Source: Zingiber officinale
Lineage: Eukaryota > Streptophyta > Magnoliopsida > Zingiberales > Zingiberaceae
Length of the DNA stretch: 64,000 nt
NCBI RefSeq assembly: GCF_018446385.1
Contig: NC_056001.1
Coordinates: 6,591,600-6,655,599, forward strand
Direction of reading: 5' to 3'
Of the stretch, positions 59,201 to 64,000 are shown piece by piece. Every line of letters starts with the position of its first letter. The stretch's first letter is position 1. A program made the position numbers and the translations under genes. Under the pieces are notes generated by a model. The model saw only the letters and a program-made list of their open reading frames with translations, was not told the DNA's origin and did no database searches.

Positions 59201-61489
59201 ACCTGTCTTAACTATGAAATCAACAACATCAAGCCACACCTAGTCTGCAGATTCATCACCACCTAGTTTTAGTCAAGGAGAATCTACAACATTAACCAAA
59301 GTATTCCAACCAATAGCAACGATTTATAAATGCTATACAAAGTGCATTACAACTTCCTTTTGTAAACTAAGAGTGTGATGGAAAACTGCCTTTAGTTTGC
59401 AGTTTTTTTTTTCTTCTCATCAAACAGTCAAGAAGTTGGCGTGCATTTTACTGGAATCATAACTTCAATTTTCTATGATTTTTCCCCAATAACTGGTGAT
59501 CAGATGATTATATATACATTGGCTGCACAGAAAATTAACTGCTTCATATCCTTGTCACATTTGAGTATCTAATTTCACTCCATTTCTGAAATGGTATTAA
59601 GCACCCCTATTTTGTTGAATTTGGCTGTAAGCAGGCAGATATTATTCTGTGTGCTCGATGCTTTGTTCGTGGCGATTATAGGCCTGGCCTTAGTTCAACA
59701 GATTTCAGAAGGCTTAACATTACAGAAGAGACAAAGACTGATTGGACTGACAAGGAGACTCTTCACCTACTTGAGGCCATTTTGCATTATGGCGAGGAAT
59801 GGAAGAAGGTTGCAGAGCATGTAGGTACCAGATCTGAGATAGACTGTATTGCTAGATTCATCAAATTACCTTTTGGGGAACAATTCTTGGGGCCTGAAGG
59901 TAGCATAAATGGCAATTCACACAAGGAGAAAGATGAAATAACTACAAAATCGATAGAAGATAATGCTCCAGAACAGGGTTCTCCAAAGCGAATGCGTCTC
60001 ACACCACTTGCTGATGCAAGCAACCCAATCATGGCCCAGGTGTGGTTATAACTTCGATGGTAAAATTGTTGTTCTTTTTTTTTCTGTGGATATATACGCC
60101 TGTTAATTTTAGACATTTAGAATATATCTGAAGTTGCTGAACATAGATTATTACAAACAAATGTGTCTCACGCCACTAGCTGATGCAAGCAACCTGATCA
60201 TGGCCCAGATGTGGTTATAACTTGGATGGAAAATTTGTTATTTTTTCTGTTGATAATGCCTGTTTAATTTAGACATTAAGAATCAATCTAATGTTTCTAA
60301 ACATAATTCATCGAAACTCTATATATTCTTCAAAATGCAAGTAAAATTGGATTATGATGAACACTGGAGCACATATATAACTGTTGTCGAATAATAGTCC
60401 TTTAACTTAGTAAGTGATATCAATTTACTTTTGGTGCTCACTGCTAGTATACTTTCCCATCTTAATATCATTGTTATATTTGTTTGTTTTCTTCAATCAA
60501 GTTAGCAGAGGTGGCCAGTGCATTACACCTTTTCACTCAGTTTTTTTGTAAAAACTTACATTCTCTTTTCCAGGTTTCCTTTTTATCTGCAGTGGTGGGC
60601 TCAAATGTTGCTCAAGCTGCAGCCCAAGCAGCTGTTTCAGCATTACCAAAGGTGGAGATTGCTAGTGGCTTCACGGTAAATGATGATAAGCTTCACTCGG
60701 CAGCAGATGGAGCAAAGGAAGAAGGTGTTACCTGTTACTAGGGAGACTTGAATTCTTAGTAATGCTTGTTAATCCTTGATGACTTAGCAAGCGCAATTAA
60801 TTTGCTGCTTTATCTAATTTGATGATGACAATAATACGGATAGTTTGCTATCTTTCTATTCTAGTGAGATACGTTTTGACTCTGATTTTAAGTTTCCACT
60901 ACTCTCATTTTATATTTTAAAATTAAAATCTTTCATCAAACCATTTTAGACCGCGGAGTCAATTTTGCTTTGTGGCATCATTTTAGATGTATTGCTTTAT
61001 TTCCCTTTGAGAATCTGACAGGTTTCCAGATTAACTTAAATGTTCTAAAATTACATTTTCCTAGTGCAGATTCTCCTGCTGTGGATCAGCAAGCCTATTC
61101 TGAGATTCTCAGCGTGGCTGCTGCAGAGGCACAGGCTAAGCTTGAGACTGAACAGAAGGATGTGGAGCGATATATTTCTGATATAGTGCAAGTTCAGGTA
61201 ATCTAACTAGCCAATGCTTCTGCGACCTGCCATTTTATATGTTTCTATTTTTCTTCTCCAAGTCAGTCTTAAGAACAAGTATATAAGCTATCCGCAGATG
61301 AAAGAAATCCAGGATAAAATTATACACTTCGAGGAGCTAGAATATCTTCTGGAGAAAGAGAGGTTGCAACTGAGGCACATGAAGGATCTTCTTTTTGAGG
61401 ATCAATTGACTTATCTACAGCACAACACTCGACCAATATCAAAAGGAGCTGAAGGGCAGAACGCAAAATCAAACAATCATGTTCCTTGA
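56277..61489 (+). CDS. SWI3B: SWI3B, SWI/SNF chromatin-remodelling complex subunit
   Basis: Six exons in phase: 56277-56544, 56637-57013, 59635-60039, 60574-60724, 61070-61197 and 61298-61489 (TGA), giving 506 residues (Arabidopsis SWI3B: 469). Residues 1-88 are Pro/Ser/Ala-rich. The SWIRM domain (about 91-178) reads GWFSWDQIHNTERRILPEFF through SIRRVFDFLEEWGLINY. A ZZ-like cysteine cluster (CTNCKSPCSMAC, then CARC at 221-224) follows, then SANT (about 250-298, WTDKETLHLLEAILHYGEEW). The LTPLADASNPIMAQ block and a C-terminal coiled coil (about 408-490) complete the family layout. SWI3B is a nuclear core subunit that joins other SWI3 proteins and the ATPase. I chose the ATG at 56277 for its better context (GCA-ATGG); an in-frame ATG at 56250 would add nine residues. 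Intron 2 (2621 bp) holds a LINE remnant. Confidence 0.94.
58090..58515 (+). mobile_element. RTE-clade LINE 3' end in SWI3B intron 2
   Basis: The last 400 bases of an RTE LINE: RMLRWMC-like sequence near 58170, the TACATCAAACGAGGAAGATC string near 58338, AAATAATGATATAGTAGGGG and a (GTT)n-type end GGTGGTTGTTGTTG near 58496-58511, the usual plant RTE tail. The frame is disrupted. Same family as 11152-12770. Severe 5' truncation is normal for LINE copies. Confidence 0.8.
60161..60300 (+). pseudogene. duplicated end of SWI3B exon 3 inside intron 3
   Basis: 60161-60300 repeats 59990-60120: GTCTCACGCCACTAGCTGAT against the exon's GTCTCACACCACTTGCTGAT, through CATGGCCCAGATGTGGTTAT against CATGGCCCAGGTGTGGTTAT. 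So the last 50 bases of exon 3 and the first 80 of intron 3 were tandemly duplicated (about 170 bases offset). In the copy the splice donor GT has become AT, so it should not compete with the real donor at 60040. Confidence 0.9.
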
Positions 61490-63184
61490 TGATGAGGCAG
61501 AATTTCCATACTAATGGCTACTAACCCCTTGTTTAGTTGGAGGAATTTTGAACCCCACTTGTGAAAATTATGTTTCTGGATTAATCAGGTCCAGGCGAAT
61601 TGTTGTTCTATTACTCATCCTTTTTTCCTCTTAGTTCATCTTTGTACTGAAATACAATCCTATTTGTTTTGTTTTATTGTTGTTGTAATTTAACTGTTCG
61701 GGTGCCTATGGCACAGAAAAATAATGGTCTCGCGCCACCCAAAAACTTAAGTTGTTTCTCTTGATAATTAATGACTTCATTAAGGGTAAATGCTGATAAT
61801 ATTTGTCTTGCTTTCAAAGTTGCATTTATGGTGTCTGATGATTATTTTTATTAATGACTGGTGTTGCTATTAATTCTGTTTATACTGTCATATTATTTGA
61901 AATTTGCTCACTTCATTTTCAGAATTTAGTTTAGATATTCACACGACTAAAAAAAAAACTGGATTACAAAATTCAATAGGTCCCATCGAGATCTGAACTC
62001 GGGCTATTAATTATTAATTCAATGTATTTTAGATCTGTAACGTACGAATTATTCGACTCAAGGATGGTGGTATTTGGTAGTTAACTAAACAGGTATCTTT
62101 ATTCATTTTAAAAATAAAGTAGAGATGTACCCAAATTCTTGTCTTCAATTCTATTGGCAAAATTGCCATTGATGGAACGTATACATTGTACTTGCTTCAC
62201 TAATTATATGAATAGGCTGATTAAATTGATAGTTTAATAATAGTAATGATAGAGATTATATTGTAATATTATATGACAAATAATCCACTTGACTTTATGG
62301 AAGCGTAAAGGGGCGTTGACATTATTTTTATAAGATGGGCAATGGCTTTATTTATCACGCGTGATGTGCATATATATTGAGATAATTTCTTGTTTGATGA
62401 AAATTATATTTGAAGCCATGAGTTTAACAATAATTTCTGTTTTAGTTTCAAGGTGTATATTCTTATAATACATATTCATTTAGATTAGAATTGATCAAGC
62501 CATAAAATTAACTTCTTAAACCTCCATATATCAATAGAAATTCTCTAAACATAATTCAATTATAACTAGACTAACAGTAAATTTTTAAAGACCACTCCCA
62601 TTTACACGTCCAAACTTAAGTTTTTCCCATTGATATTCATGCAGGACACTGCTAATAGAAAATTAGAACTAACTTGAGATCCAACTATCAAGAATATTAA
62701 TTACCCAACTTTAATTTGCTTGATTAGGCAAAGAAAATAATCAGTAAATTAGCTGCTTTATTGCCAGTTGCCCCACGTTTGGGTGGCCAAAGTGCTATAT
62801 ATCTGCTTCGAAAGGGATTTGAGACATGGAATATTTCAAGTTGAGCTTAATTTATGCAGAATTGAAGTACCCAGATAAGCTTGCACACTATCTAACACGC
62901 ATTAAAGCAATAGAAAAATAAATAAATTATCGAGTGACGCTGTCACAAATTAATTTTTCAGAAATATCTACTTAAAAAAAATCTACAATTAAAGATTCAT
63001 GGGTATTATTGTGTTCATTGTCTTCTTCTCAAGTAAACGGATCCTTTCAAGTACAATAAAACTTCTCTTCATTTGTGCTGAGCCAACAATGGGCATGCTC
63101 TCCTACGTCGATGAGGTGACGACTAGTTCACTTGTTCATTCGCCGTAGCATGTCGTCGTTAACTTTAATTAGCAAGAAACGTGG

Positions 63185-63190
63185 TTGACC
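63185..63190 (+). promoter_or_regulatory. W-box core upstream of the VQ gene
   Basis: TTGACC about 210 bases before the ATG. WRKY factors bind TTGAC(C/T), and VQ genes are often WRKY targets. A single short motif is weak evidence. Confidence 0.35.
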
Positions 63191-63328
63191 TCGATTAATT
63201 ATTCATCTATAGGATCAAGTTGAGTTTATTTTGGAGCCGGAAATCCAAATCAATGATTTTTTGGTGCCTTTTTCATTTGTTTTCCCTCATATTTTATAGC
63301 TCATTACATCGTGTATATCCGATCCCCT

Positions 63329-63335
63329 TATATAT
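63329..63335 (+). promoter_or_regulatory. TATA box of the VQ gene
   Basis: TATATAT within CCCCTTATATATCG, about 64 bases before the ATG, a usual distance for a short leader. Confidence 0.55.
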
Positions 63336-63398
63336 CGATCTGATCGAGTTCGTCTTCTGCAAATAACCATCTCATCGATCTATTCTATTTCTACCGCC

Positions 63399-63854
63399 AT
63401 GAAACAGGAAGCAACGGGCAGATCAGAGAGGTTTCCTTCGCTCGCGCCATGCAAGCGTTCCCACAAGAAACCGCAGCAGCAGCGCAAGGTCAGAATTGTG
63501 CACATCTTCGCGCCGAAAGTCATCGAGATCGACACCGAGAACTTCCGCGGCCTCGTGCAGCGCCTCACCGGAAAGCCTACGGCGAGATCAGCCAAAGGTA
63601 AGAAGAAGAGAGCGAGGCCGGCGTCGCCTCCACCCGCGTCGAACAGCACTACTACTACCACGACGACGACCACCACCGGGGAGTTAGTACTGTCGCACCA
63701 AGAGGCAGCGACCGCGGTGAAGGGCGAGCCGCCGGCGTTAGAAGAGCCATGGAAGGAAGAGAGCTTTGGCGGCGGATTGATGGTGAGCGCGTTTGGGGAT
63801 TCCTGGGAGGGGATAATGTTTCAGGACTTCAGTGAGATCTACCGTGAGTTGTGA
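63399..63854 (+). CDS. VQ motif-containing protein
   Basis: A single-exon gene of 151 codons, GC-rich, ending EIYREL and TGA. The VQ motif reads NFRGLVQRLTGKP (FxxxVQxLTG), preceded by RIVHIFAPKVIEIDTENF, as in the plant VQ8/17/18/25-type proteins. A basic patch (GKKKRARP) follows that could act as a nuclear signal, then a run of ten threonines (about residues 84-93) and an acidic, Trp/Phe-containing C-terminus (WEGIMFQDFSEIYREL). VQ proteins bind WRKY factors through the motif and tune defence and growth; some go to plastids. No intron, as is usual in this family. The exact orthologue cannot be told from the motif. Confidence 0.93.
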   Translation: MKQEATGRSERFPSLAPCKRSHKKPQQQRKVRIVHIFAPKVIEIDTENFRGLVQRLTGKPTARSAKGKKKRARPASPPPASNSTTTTTTTTTTGELVLSHQEAATAVKGEPPALEEPWKEESFGGGLMVSAFGDSWEGIMFQDFSEIYREL

Positions 63855-64000
63855 TTCCAGATTAATTCTATGCATGCATGGATTTCTGATCTAGGAAGAT
63901 TGCTGATTATACACACACGGTTGAGAATTAAACTTATAAAAGTTGTTGATGAACATAGCATGATGAAGTGATAATTATTAATGAGAATTTGTGATAGGAT
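63855..64000. other. 3' flank of the VQ gene
   Basis: AT-rich with no feature seen beyond the stop codon; probably 3' UTR. Confidence 0.6.

Larger units (their letters stand above)
61490..63398. other. intergenic between SWI3B and the VQ gene
   Basis: 61490-61760 is the SWI3B 3' flank. The rest is AT-rich with no recognised element. Upstream of the VQ gene a W-box-like TTGACC lies at 63185-63190 and a TATA box at 63329-63335. Confidence 0.6.

Noticed and set aside
61980-62060. Possible tRNA-like stretch
   Set aside because: No complete A and B boxes and no cloverleaf-length pairing seen.

Overview
This is nuclear DNA from a flowering plant. It shows spliced genes with GT-AG introns, GC-rich first exons next to AT-rich introns and intergenic DNA, plant-only families (VQ protein, PAM71, At1g01500-like), and dense plant transposons (Ty3/gypsy Tat, Ty1/copia, CACTA, RTE LINE, Au-type SINE, MITE). 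The GC-rich, exon-limited coding style suggests a monocot, but I cannot name the species from sequence alone.

Layout. 1-11151: an old, broken Tat-type gypsy element (A, + strand), with another element inserted in its 3' LTR and a 1105-bp tandem duplication across the border. 11152-12770: a decayed RTE LINE. 13171-14240: last four exons of a KH-domain RNA-binding protein gene (+), whose 5' exons are not visible. 15140-17365: tubulin-binding cofactor A (-). 19849-22168: an At1g01500-like gene (-). 23320-29010: a second broken Tat element (D, - strand), carrying a solo LTR with a near-exact target duplication. 29409-43798: a CACTA-type DNA transposon split by a third Tat element (B, 31714-42418, exact AGAAG target duplication), which itself contains a partial copia element. 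45563-52085: PAM71, a thylakoid manganese transporter (-, 11 exons). 53192-53801: 60S acidic ribosomal protein P1 (+), divergent from PAM71. 56277-61489: SWI3B, a SWI/SNF chromatin-remodelling subunit (+, 6 exons). 63399-63854: a VQ-motif protein (+).

The host genes are ordinary single-copy-type plant genes with unrelated jobs: RNA binding, tubulin folding, chloroplast Mn/Ca homeostasis, translation, chromatin and defence/WRKY regulation. There is no operon-like or clustered pathway. The most unusual content is in the repeats: three copies of one Tat family share an antisense gene of the 'putative gypsy type transposon' family with an intron-like gap at a matching place, and two carry minisatellite-like arrays. 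Host-gene oddities are a GC-AG intron and a 120-bp hairpin in the cofactor A gene, and a duplicated exon end inside a SWI3B intron that has lost its splice donor. I did not find a convincing new biological system.
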